Source: Ignatzschineria sp. F8392 (lineage in GTDB: Bacteria; Pseudomonadota; Gammaproteobacteria; Cardiobacteriales; Wohlfahrtiimonadaceae). Taken from it: a stretch of 64,000 bases of DNA. Shown in pieces: positions 1 to 7,640 of the stretch (positions are counted from its first letter, which is position 1; each line of letters begins with the position of its first letter). Below the pieces are notes generated by a model. It ran no database searches. It saw only the letters and a program-made list of their open reading frames with translations, and was not told the DNA's origin. The position numbers and the translations under genes are program-made. Where the stretch lies: NCBI RefSeq assembly GCF_002252045.1, contig NZ_NEFF01000001.1, positions 248,001 through 312,000 of the forward strand. Reading direction: 5' to 3'.

Positions 1-438
1 AAGGTAGAGCGGCAGTAGCAATATTTGTGTCATAAAAAGGAGTGGCGTTGCGCTTAACATCATTTTTGCATCACCTTTCCCGAGCTTTGTAAAGACCACA
101 ACATAATCGATACAGGGGGTAAGCAGTACAAGTAAAATTCCTATTTTGAGTGTAATCGGAGGTGAGAAAATGGTGAGAAGAAGTGCAATAAGAATGGGGA
201 CGGCAATATAGTTGAGAGCCAATAAAATAATAAAAAAACAACGATGTTGAAAACTTGATTTTATTTCCCAAAAAGGGATTTGTGCAAACATTGCAAACAT
301 CAATATCCCTAGAGCAGGGGTGATAAGGTTCTCTAAAGTCGTTTTTGTAAGTTGATTGATGAAAAGCCCTAATACGATAGCAATAATGGTAGTTATGATA
401 TAGATCTGAATCTGTCTTTCTTCTAATTTCTTGAGCAT
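1..438 (-). CDS. Arsenic-resistance/bile-acid:sodium symporter-like permease, N-terminal part
   Basis: Partial gene running off the left edge; 146 codons are visible from ATG at 438. The product is a very hydrophobic membrane protein beginning MLKKLEERQIQIY, with about four membrane segments. Around residues 105-125 it reads LLTPCIDYVVVFTKLGKGD, which resembles the PCTDW/FT-LA-GD stretch of ACR3/BASS-type (COG0798-like) permeases. That family extrudes arsenite or moves organic anions with sodium. No arsenic genes (arsR, arsC) are visible on this side, so the substrate is open. The Shine-Dalgarno is weak. Family assignment rests on motif memory from half a protein. Confidence 0.6.
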   Translation of the reverse strand, partial: MLKKLEERQIQIYIITTIIAIVLGLFINQLTKTTLENLITPALGILMFAMFAQIPFWEIKSSFQHRCFFIILLALNYIAVPILIALLLTIFSPPITLKIGILLVLLTPCIDYVVVFTKLGKGDAKMMLSATPLLFMTQILLLPLYL

Positions 439-735
439 TTTTACACCAAAATCAATATTTAATGATCGTTGCGCGCCGGGGGAGAGGAGTATCATATTCC
501 TAATAATGGGTGAAAGTATATTTGTTGTAAAATAAAATGGACTTACAGTCATACCATGCTTCTTTTGTTACGCTATAATTGCATCAATTTAAATGACATA
601 CTCATTAACGAAATAGTGGCGAGCTCAATAAAGATTCGTCAATATGATGGATATTACTAGTTCCCTTTATTCGGGTAGTTAGATTAGTTTTTCTGGTTCT
701 ATTAACAAAACTTTATTTAGGAGAGAGAGCTATAT
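439..735. other. Divergent intergenic region upstream of kdsD
   Basis: About 300 bases between the leftward permease and rightward kdsD, so promoters for both should lie here. A TATAAT at 574-579 and TTGTTA at 565-570 are visible, but neither has a well-spaced partner, so I do not call a promoter. The kdsD ribosome binding site (GGAGAGAGAG, near 720-730) is strong. No RNA gene is seen. Confidence 0.5.
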
Positions 736-1710
736 ATGGCTGTACATCGAGAAATATACCTAACCCATGCAAAGAATGTTTTAGCTGTTGAAGCGGGCGC
801 CATTTTGGCATTACAATCGGAGATTGATGAGAATTTCCTACAAATTTGTGATCTTCTGAAAAATTGCCGCGGGCGCGTTGTCGTGACGGGTATGGGTAAG
901 TCTGGGCATATTGGCAATAAAATTGCAGCAACGATGGCGAGTACCGGCACTCCTGCCTTTTTTCTCCATCCCGCAGAAGCAAGTCATGGCGATTTGGGAA
1001 TGATTACTGAAGAAGATGTGGTTCTTGCGCTCTCTAACTCTGGTGAGACAGATGAGATAATTGCTATTTTACCAATTATCTCTCGGAGAGATATTCCGCT
1101 TGTGGCAATGACCGGGAATCAGCACTCCACCTTAGCAAAATCAGCCGACTATCACCTTTTAGTGAAGGTTGAGAAAGAGGCCTGTCCTCTCAATTTAGCA
1201 CCGACAGCAAGTACAACTGCGGCGCTTGCGATGGGGGATGCATTGGCCGTCACGTTATTGGAGATGCGAGGATTTACCTCTGAAGATTTTGCCTTCTCCC
1301 ATCCCGGCGGTAAATTAGGTCGCAGATTACTTTTGCGTGTTGCCGATATTATGGCTCCTTTTGAAGAGCTTGCGGCACTTCCTGAGTCGACAACATTAAC
1401 CGATACTCTTTTAGCAATGACCCAAAAACCGTTAGGCGTTTCAGTCGCTATTGATGATCAACAGATGCTTTTAGGGGTCTTTACAGAAGGGGATCTTCGT
1501 CGCTCTTTGATGACAGGGCGAGATATTCATGAGCTCACATTAGGAGATTGTATTACGCGTACGCCTTATATTATTGCGCCCGACGCTTTAGCTGTGGATG
1601 CTGTACATTTAATGGAGACTAAGAGAATTACGGCACTCCCAGTTGTTGAGGCGGGGAAAGTACTAGGGGTAATTAATATGCATCATCTTCTTCAAGCGCG
1701 AGTGATTTAG
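736..1710 (+). CDS. kdsD: D-arabinose 5-phosphate isomerase (KdsD/KpsF)
   Basis: Interconverts ribulose 5-phosphate and arabinose 5-phosphate in the cytoplasm, the first step to Kdo for lipopolysaccharide. The 324 residues are close to the usual length of about 325. An N-terminal SIS domain carries GMGKSGHIG (52-60), HPAEASHGDLG (about 77-87), SNSGETDE (about 99-106) and SHPGGKLGRRLL near 190. Two CBS domains follow (about 205-260 and 270-324). The start has a clear GGAGAGAG ribosome site. In many gammaproteobacteria kdsD sits with kdsC-lptC-lptA-lptB; here it stands alone before rep. KpsF paralogues share this architecture, but a chromosomal single copy favours KdsD. Confidence 0.93.
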   Translation: MAVHREIYLTHAKNVLAVEAGAILALQSEIDENFLQICDLLKNCRGRVVVTGMGKSGHIGNKIAATMASTGTPAFFLHPAEASHGDLGMITEEDVVLALSNSGETDEIIAILPIISRRDIPLVAMTGNQHSTLAKSADYHLLVKVEKEACPLNLAPTASTTAALAMGDALAVTLLEMRGFTSEDFAFSHPGGKLGRRLLLRVADIMAPFEELAALPESTTLTDTLLAMTQKPLGVSVAIDDQQMLLGVFTEGDLRRSLMTGRDIHELTLGDCITRTPYIIAPDALAVDAVHLMETKRITALPVVEAGKVLGVINMHHLLQARVI

Positions 1711-1759
1711 AGCTCTGGTGGGGGATTATAAAGTCTTATAAGAGACTATAACGGCTTAT

Positions 1760-1814
1760 TAAAACTTTTAAGGGGCTTTTAAGAGTTTGTAGAGAGTTTG
1801 TAGAGCAATAAAGG
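1760..1814. repeat. Degenerate 11-bp tandem repeat, about 5 units
   Basis: Units of 11 bp read TAAAACTTTTA / AGGGGCTTTTA / AGAGTTTGTAG / AGAGTTTGTAG / AGCAATAAAGG. Units three and four are identical; the others are diverged. The array fills the gap between kdsD and rep and ends just before the rep start. Confidence 0.6.
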
Positions 1815-1820
1815 GTAATA

Positions 1821-3797
1821 ATGAAACTCAATCCGGAACAAGCAAGTGCGGTTAATCATATTAAAACACCACTATTGGTATTAGCCGGTGCGGGCTCAGG
1901 AAAGACGCGTGTTATCACCGAAAAAATCAGATATCTGGTTGATGAGCACTATTACGATCCGCGATCAATCTATGCTGTGACCTTTACCAATAAAGCAGCA
2001 AGGGAGATGTCGGATCGATTGATCGGAACAATGGGGAAGGAGCGGGGACGTAAAGTGCGCGTCTCTACCTTCCACACCTTAGGGCTCTCTATCTTAAAAA
2101 AGCATGGGAAGTTGATCGGTCTGCGCCCGGGATTCTCTATCTATGATCAGAAAGATAGTATGCAATTGATGGAATCATTGATGGAGAGTGATTCTGAAAC
2201 GATTCGTTTGGCATTAGATCGTATCTCTACGTGGAAAAATGATCTACAGAGTTTAGATGCGCTCCGTAATGCTGTTTTAGACCCCTTTGAAAGCTCTCTT
2301 GTGGAGCTTTATGATCGTTATCAGACTCAGCTTCTCTCCTATAATGCGATCGATTTTGATGATCTTATTCTTCTACCCCTACAATTGTTGCAAAAATTTC
2401 CTGATGTTCGCTATCACTGGCAAAAAGAGATCCGCTATCTGCTCGTCGATGAGTATCAAGATACTAATATGTGTCAATATGAGTTGGTGAAGTTACTGAT
2501 AGGGGATCATCACCACTTAACTGTTGTCGGGGATGATGATCAGTCGATCTATGCATGGCGAGGCGCACGACCTGAAAATTTACATCAATTAAGAGTCGAT
2601 TTTCCAGATTTAACATTGATTAAACTTGAACAAAACTATCGCTCAACAGGCCATATTCTTAAAGCTGCAAACCATGTGATTTCACTCAATCCTCATCTCT
2701 ATGAGAAGGCACTTTGGTCCACATTAGGGGATGGAGAGAAGATTGAAATTCGCGACTTTAAGAGTGCCGAAGCAGAGAGTGAATATATCGCTACTACAAT
2801 TGTGCATCATGTGATGTTAAATCGTGCTAACTACAGTGATTTTGCTGTTCTCTATCGTGGTAATCATCAAGCACGAATCTTTGAGATGGCACTGCGTATG
2901 CGCGGTGTACCGGTTAAAGTGGTTGGAGGAACTAGTTTTTTTCAACAGCCTGAGGTTAAAGATCTTCTCTCCTATCTCAAGCTCATTAGTAATCCAGCGG
3001 ATGATCCCTCTCTGTTACGGGTAATTAATATCCCCAAAAGAGAGATTGGTGCGGTAACGCTCAAAAAAATTACAGCGTTTGCCGCAGAACATCATCTCTC
3101 CCTTTTTGAGACCTTAGAGCACCCCCATTTAACAAGTTATATTGGACGAGCAGGGCATAAATGCGCTCAATTTGCCGCCCAAATTCGTTCACTGAGTCGT
3201 TATGAGAATCATGTTGAGAAACTCTTTGATAAATTGATTACCGATATTGGTTATGAGGGGCATCTACGAGATCAGGCAACTTCTCCTAAATCATTTGAAC
3301 GGAAATTGAATAGTGTTAATGCATTAAGAGAGTGGTTTGCCGGCGAAGAGGGGAGTTTGGGGGAGATACTCTCCCACTTAACTTTGATCTCTATTTTAGA
3401 AAATCAACGAGAAGAGGAAGAGGCAGATGCTGTGACGCTCATGACGCTCCATAGCGCTAAAGGATTGGAGTTTCCCTATGTTTTTATGGTGGGATTGGAA
3501 GAGGATCTGCTCCCGCATCGAAATAGTATCGATAGTGATATGGTTGAAGAGGAGCGTCGACTCTTCTATGTGGGTGTAACCCGAGCTCGGAGAAAATTGG
3601 AAATCACCTTCTGTCGGCAGCGCCGGCGTTATGGTGAGTGGGAGTCTTGTAAGATGAGTCGCTTTTTAGAGGAGTTGCCGGAAGAGAATATTGTCTGGTA
3701 TACCGATGGCAAGATGCCCTCAAAAGAGGTTCAGCGCCAAAATACGGCAGATACGCTTGCCGGATTACAGGCCATGCTCGATGGGCTAGAGCGATGA
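1821..3797 (+). CDS. rep: ATP-dependent DNA helicase Rep (SF1A)
   Basis: 3'-5' DNA helicase that travels with the replisome and clears proteins ahead of the fork. The 658 residues match Rep (about 670) and not UvrD (about 720). Motifs in order: Walker A GAGSGKT (about 23-29), VTFTNKAAREM, DEYQDTN (Walker B), GDDDQSIYAWRGARPENL (motif III region), QNYRST, MTLHSAKGLEFPYVFMVGLE, and EERRLFYVGVTRAR (motif VI). The opening MKLNPEQASAVNH and LEQNYRSTGHILKAAN also fit Rep better than UvrD or PcrA. The stop codon overlaps the next start in ATGA, so the membrane protein that follows is probably translationally coupled. Confidence 0.93.
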   Translation: MKLNPEQASAVNHIKTPLLVLAGAGSGKTRVITEKIRYLVDEHYYDPRSIYAVTFTNKAAREMSDRLIGTMGKERGRKVRVSTFHTLGLSILKKHGKLIGLRPGFSIYDQKDSMQLMESLMESDSETIRLALDRISTWKNDLQSLDALRNAVLDPFESSLVELYDRYQTQLLSYNAIDFDDLILLPLQLLQKFPDVRYHWQKEIRYLLVDEYQDTNMCQYELVKLLIGDHHHLTVVGDDDQSIYAWRGARPENLHQLRVDFPDLTLIKLEQNYRSTGHILKAANHVISLNPHLYEKALWSTLGDGEKIEIRDFKSAEAESEYIATTIVHHVMLNRANYSDFAVLYRGNHQARIFEMALRMRGVPVKVVGGTSFFQQPEVKDLLSYLKLISNPADDPSLLRVINIPKREIGAVTLKKITAFAAEHHLSLFETLEHPHLTSYIGRAGHKCAQFAAQIRSLSRYENHVEKLFDKLITDIGYEGHLRDQATSPKSFERKLNSVNALREWFAGEEGSLGEILSHLTLISILENQREEEEADAVTLMTLHSAKGLEFPYVFMVGLEEDLLPHRNSIDSDMVEEERRLFYVGVTRARRKLEITFCRQRRRYGEWESCKMSRFLEELPEENIVWYTDGKMPSKEVQRQNTADTLAGLQAMLDGLER

Positions 3798-4681
3798 GAG
3801 ATTCTATGCATAATGAAATCAATAAAGGTGGCATAAGCGGTGGTATAAACGCGTTGGAATATGGATCTAAAAAAAACATTAGCAGGGGAGTAAACTTAGC
3901 AGATAGTGGGATTGCTATTTGTCGAGTTATGGGTCAGATTATGGCTCGAATGTTTGCACCGATCGGACGAAGAGGATTTATTGAAGGATACTTTATTCTC
4001 TCTCTGATGGCATTATCGCTCTTGGCACTCTTTCTCTACCACTATACTGATGTTGCAGAGTCGCCACAAAAACTCTTAAAGGGTATTGCTAACCTGATAC
4101 TAGAACGCAATTTCTACTTAGTTATTGTGATGCTCTTTTTTTTAAGCTTTGGTATTCTCTATCTACTACGAATACGAGATAGTAGACTTTCACCGATGTT
4201 AAAGGGGCTCTTTTTTCTACCTCTTTTGCTCTTTTATCTCTTTGCTGCTGAATTGATTTTAGTGCTCACCAATACCATTGTAGAGACCAATTTTTTGCAG
4301 ATGATAGCCGCGATTAAGCGCTTTTCACAAACCGCGAATGGGGAGAATTTCTCTCAAATAATTCCTCAGAGCTGGATTCTTTTATTAAAAGAGGGTGCAT
4401 GGCGTTTTCAGCTACTCTCTCTTTTGCATCTCTTGGTTCTGATCTTGCCGTTACTTTTGCCGACCTCTTCCTCTCTAGATGAGAAGCGCTCTACCTCTAC
4501 TTTTCAACTGATCTTTATCACTTTCTTAAAGATTCTTCGCTATCTCTTTTTCACCCTTGCGCTATTATGGTTTCTCTTGAGTCTTCTATGTTGGGGATAT
4601 ATCACTTATCAGACATTTCAAATTGAGAGCGCCATACAATATTTACAAGATTATCAGCGATTTCAAATGCTATTTCAGTAA
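3794..4681 (+). CDS. Polytopic membrane protein of unknown function
   Basis: I do not recognise this protein. It has 295 residues: a hydrophilic Gly/Asn-rich N-terminus (1-60) and about five hydrophobic segments near 65-83, 107-125, 139-158, 207-223 and 247-272, ending in a soluble Gln-rich tail. RRGFIEGYF at 59-67, just before the first segment, faintly recalls the entry to DUF805-type membrane domains; I do not claim membership. The start overlaps the rep stop (ATGA), and the tonB-like gene begins 13 bases after its stop, so it may belong to either neighbour's transcript. Internal ATGs at residues 46, 50 and 53 would give a shorter form beginning at the membrane part. Confidence 0.7.
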   Translation: MRDSMHNEINKGGISGGINALEYGSKKNISRGVNLADSGIAICRVMGQIMARMFAPIGRRGFIEGYFILSLMALSLLALFLYHYTDVAESPQKLLKGIANLILERNFYLVIVMLFFLSFGILYLLRIRDSRLSPMLKGLFFLPLLLFYLFAAELILVLTNTIVETNFLQMIAAIKRFSQTANGENFSQIIPQSWILLLKEGAWRFQLLSLLHLLVLILPLLLPTSSSLDEKRSTSTFQLIFITFLKILRYLFFTLALLWFLLSLLCWGYITYQTFQIESAIQYLQDYQRFQMLFQ

Positions 4682-4694
4682 ATGAGAGAGAGTG

Positions 4695-5459
4695 ATGATC
4701 AGGCGCATAATAGTTGTGATAGCAATTTTGGCATCGTTACTCTTAAATGGAGGATTGCTCTGTGGGCTTCTTTTTTCTCTTAAGGCGGATCAGCTGATTT
4801 TAGCGCAAAATGCCGGAACAGTTGAAGGAGAGCAATATTTATCGATTCAGCTATTAAGTCAGAGCCCTTCTTTAGAGACCAATACCGAGGTGGAGGTAGC
4901 GATAGAGGCAGATCCTAAAGAAAAGAGTGGAGAAAAGAGTGAAGAAAAAAGGGGAGAGCAAGTGATCGACCCGATAGATCCTCCCCAAAAAAGGGTTAAA
5001 AAAGGGCGTGAAGCTAGAAAAAGCTTAGAGAGTCAGCAGCAGCGTGCAGATACAAAACATCTAGCGAAGAGGAGCGTTGAGCCAAATAAGAATCCCGCAC
5101 CTCAAAAGCAAAATAGTAAAACAGAATCACTCGCCAAAGAGGCGCCGGCAGTTGAGAAGGGTGAGAATAAGGGGAGAAGCGGCGATCAATTTGCTCAATC
5201 TTTGATGAATACTATTCTTTACAATATTGAAGGTTGCTATCCAGAGGCTTCAAAACGAAGGGGTGAAGAGGGTACGGTTGAGTTAGCATTGCAGCTGAAA
5301 GGGGGGCATATTGAAGTGATAGTGCTGAAAAGCTCAGGTTATGGACGACTTGATCGCTGTGCCATCACATCTGTTGAGAGGGCGTTAAAAAAGAGCCAGA
5401 TTAAGGAGCTTCCTGCAAAAAGGGTTAAACTAAAACCGATTCGATTTCAATTACGCTAG
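4695..5459 (+). CDS. tonB: TonB-family energy transducer
   Basis: Transmits the proton-motive force from ExbB/ExbD to outer-membrane receptors. It has a single N-terminal membrane anchor (about 4-29), a long Lys/Glu/Pro-rich periplasmic span (about 70-165) and a C-terminal TonB domain (about 168-254) with YPEASKRRGEEGTVELAL, then GHIEVIVLKSSGYGRLDRCA. I chose ATG at 4695 over the in-frame GTG at 4692 because the GAGAGAG ribosome site (4684-4690) is too close to the GTG. The btuD start follows 7 bases after its stop. Position next to btuDC/btuB suggests a transducer dedicated to B12 uptake. No exbB or exbD is in view. Confidence 0.82.
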   Translation: MIRRIIVVIAILASLLLNGGLLCGLLFSLKADQLILAQNAGTVEGEQYLSIQLLSQSPSLETNTEVEVAIEADPKEKSGEKSEEKRGEQVIDPIDPPQKRVKKGREARKSLESQQQRADTKHLAKRSVEPNKNPAPQKQNSKTESLAKEAPAVEKGENKGRSGDQFAQSLMNTILYNIEGCYPEASKRRGEEGTVELALQLKGGHIEVIVLKSSGYGRLDRCAITSVERALKKSQIKELPAKRVKLKPIRFQLR

Positions 5460-5466
5460 GAGAGAG

Positions 5467-6210
5467 ATGTTAAAAGTTGAAGCATTGACGGCAACCTTAT
5501 CGACAGGGGAAAAGATTCTTACTGATATCTCCTTTTCGCTTCCTAAGGGGGCAAAGATGGCGATCATCGGCCCTAATGGTGCAGGGAAAAGCACTCTGCT
5601 GAAGGCATTAATCTCGGCAATTCCGGCAGATTATCGTACTTTAAAGGTTAATGGTTGTCACTTTGAGCAGCTCTCTTTAAGAGAGCGGGCATTGCAGATG
5701 AGTTATATCGCCCAACAACAGCAAGTCGATGAGGAGATTACCGCATGGGAATGGTGCGAGCTGAGCCGTTACCCACACTATTTAGCAGGTAAAGCCAGGG
5801 GGATAGATGATCAGATTATTAAATCCTCGTTGCTTCGTTGTGATGCGCTTCAATTTGCCGGAAGGAAATTATCAACCTTAAGTGGCGGAGAGCGGCAACG
5901 GGTCTATATGGCGGGGGCCTTAGCGCAAGAGACGCCCCTAATTTTACTTGATGAGGTGGGTGCTGCATTAGATCCCAAACATCGAGAGACGATCAATCAG
6001 TTGATTGCGCTTGAGCCGGAGAAGACCATTTTATCGATCACTCATGATCTTAATATGCTCGATGCTTATAGCCATCTTCTCGCGCTCAAAGCAGGACGTG
6101 TTTTAGCCTTTGGCTTCAGAGAAGAGGTTTTATCAAAGTCATTACTGCACTCTCTCTTTGATTACGCTTTTGAAGAGGTAGTTTATGAAGAGAAACGGCG
6201 TTATTTTTAA
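5467..6210 (+). CDS. btuD: Vitamin B12 ABC transporter ATP-binding protein
   Basis: Cytoplasmic ATPase that powers B12 import with BtuC and BtuF; 247 residues. Walker A GPNGAGKST lies at 35-43, a Q-loop region near AQQQQ, the signature LSGGERQRV near 140, Walker B LILLDE near 160 and the switch His in SITHDLNM. The residue after the Walker B Glu is Val (DEVGAALD) where Pro is usual in this family. The ribosome site AGGAGAGA precedes the ATG. The FecE/BtuD family also serves ferric siderophores; the neighbouring cobalamin riboswitch and BtuB-like receptor favour B12. Confidence 0.87.
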   Translation: MLKVEALTATLSTGEKILTDISFSLPKGAKMAIIGPNGAGKSTLLKALISAIPADYRTLKVNGCHFEQLSLRERALQMSYIAQQQQVDEEITAWEWCELSRYPHYLAGKARGIDDQIIKSSLLRCDALQFAGRKLSTLSGGERQRVYMAGALAQETPLILLDEVGAALDPKHRETINQLIALEPEKTILSITHDLNMLDAYSHLLALKAGRVLAFGFREEVLSKSLLHSLFDYAFEEVVYEEKRRYF

Positions 6211-6219
6211 GGAGTTGGT

Positions 6220-7242
6220 GTGGCACAGCTATCAGAGATCACAAAAATCGATAAGAGAATTAAGAATAAGCTCCTCTATTTAGGTGGCATGAGCCTCATT
6301 TTTTTAATGATAATGCCCTCATTTGGGCTCACATTTCTTCTTCCTTGGGGAGAGGGCGCTGAGCTCTATTGGCAACTGCGTTTTCCTCGAGCGGTTGCAA
6401 CCTGGTTGATTGGTGCAGGATTAGCGCTTGCTGGTTTGGTATTGCAAGCGATTTTACGAAATCCATTAGCAGAGCCCTTCACATTAGGGGTTGCGGCGGG
6501 GGCAAGTTTAGGAGCGGCTATCTATATCTATTGGGGGATCTCCTTCTCATTGGGGATTATGACCGGTTTGACGATCTTTGCCTTTATCGGCGCATTGATC
6601 GTGACGATCATTATCTATCAGGTGAATTTTCGAACAGGGCACTCGCCTATTAAATTATTGCTAATGGGAGTGATCTTAACCTTCTTTATCTCAAGTATCT
6701 TGATGTTACTTCAAGCTTTAGGGCGCTCCTCCTCGGCATTAGCGATGATGAGTTGGATGATGGGGCGACTCTCCTTGATCTCTTTAAATGATCTATGGCA
6801 ATTGCTGTTGATAACCGTTTTTTCATCAATCATTATCTTTCGTTCGTTGATTCCTCTCAATCTATTGCAGCAAGGACAGGAGGTAGCACTCTCAAGAGGG
6901 GTTGATTCTGTTCGTGTGATGCAGGTTCTCTTTGTTATTGTCAGTTTAATGGCTGCTGTTTTTGTGGCTATTGCCGGGCCGATAGGCTTTGTTGGTATGG
7001 TAGTTCCTCATCTGGTGAAGCGAATATTAGGGAGTAGTGATCATCGTTATCTCTTTTGGGGCGTCATCTTTTTAGGGGGCGGGTTATTAGTTGTCGCCGA
7101 TACTATAGGATCTGTGATTTTACGACCTTCGGAGATTCCGGTGGGCGTGATCACCGCTCTTTTAGGGGCGCCCTTTTTTCTCTATCTTCTTCTCAAGGGC
7201 AGTCGGCAGGAGCGTTTTATAAAGCCGCCTCGTAACGGGTAA
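6220..7242 (+). CDS. btuC: Vitamin B12 ABC transporter permease (FecCD family)
   Basis: Inner-membrane permease, 340 residues, with about ten hydrophobic segments typical of FecCD proteins. Recognisable stretches are WQLRFPRAVATWLIGAGLALAG (about 51-72), LRNPLAEPFTLGVAAGASLGA (about 79-99) and GPIGFVGMVVPHLVKRILG (about 252-270), the last being the coupling region that contacts the ATPase. The start is GTG at 6220 with GGAG five bases upstream. It follows btuD by 9 bases, so the two are co-translated. Confidence 0.88.
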   Translation: MAQLSEITKIDKRIKNKLLYLGGMSLIFLMIMPSFGLTFLLPWGEGAELYWQLRFPRAVATWLIGAGLALAGLVLQAILRNPLAEPFTLGVAAGASLGAAIYIYWGISFSLGIMTGLTIFAFIGALIVTIIIYQVNFRTGHSPIKLLLMGVILTFFISSILMLLQALGRSSSALAMMSWMMGRLSLISLNDLWQLLLITVFSSIIIFRSLIPLNLLQQGQEVALSRGVDSVRVMQVLFVIVSLMAAVFVAIAGPIGFVGMVVPHLVKRILGSSDHRYLFWGVIFLGGGLLVVADTIGSVILRPSEIPVGVITALLGAPFFLYLLLKGSRQERFIKPPRNG

Positions 7243-7480
7243 GTTTAAGGTATTTAAGGTATTGAGTTACATATCAAGCCTATATTTCTCGGGATTAATT
7301 ATTTTGAGGCATTTTTTAATATTATTTGAAAACAATGGATGGGTGGTAGTAGCGGTGCAAAAGGGATCCGGATCGATTTTAAGATTAATGCCCTCATTAA
7401 TTTTTTGCATCTCCAGATAACTTTGCTGATACTATCTCCGGCAGATTGAAGGATCGATACGATTTCGTTTTGATGATCGG

Positions 7481-7509
7481 TTGAGATCTTTAGCAATACT
7501 TTTAATATT
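7481..7509 (+). promoter_or_regulatory. Putative sigma-70 promoter of btuB
   Basis: TTGAGA (7481-7486), a 17-base spacer and AATATT (7504-7509). A start about seven bases downstream would fall near 7516, just before the cobalamin aptamer. The -10 match is only 4 of 6, so position relative to the riboswitch is the main support. Confidence 0.4.
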
Positions 7510-7520
7510 TTTTATTAACA

Positions 7521-7612
7521 TTAAGCGCTAGGCTTTGGGAAGCAGGGTGAAAATCCCTCACGGACCCGCCACTGTGATGTCATGCGACAGAAGTCAGATA
7601 CCACCTAGCGTC
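7521..7612 (+). ncRNA. Cobalamin riboswitch upstream of btuB
   Basis: The leader carries the conserved B12-element core GGACCCGCCACTGTGA (7562-7577), preceded by GGGTGAAAATCCCTCAC and followed by GTCAGATACC (7594-7603). The ends pair: CGCTAGG (7526-7532) with CCTAGCG (7604-7610). A small hairpin TGTC/GACA lies inside (7578-7589). The aptamer is only about 85-90 nucleotides, much shorter than the roughly 200-nucleotide classical form, so it resembles a compact class lacking peripheral arms. Its 3' end lies about 30 bases before the btuB ATG. Regulation is therefore likely at translation initiation: CTCT near 7619-7622 could pair with AGAG of the ribosome site. Confidence 0.93.
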
Positions 7613-7640
7613 TACAACTCTCGAGGTTTAAGAGGCAGAT

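Noticed and set aside
71-271. A 66-codon minus-strand open frame
   Set aside because: It lies in another frame of the truncated permease (1-438), which is the better coding frame with membrane-protein character.
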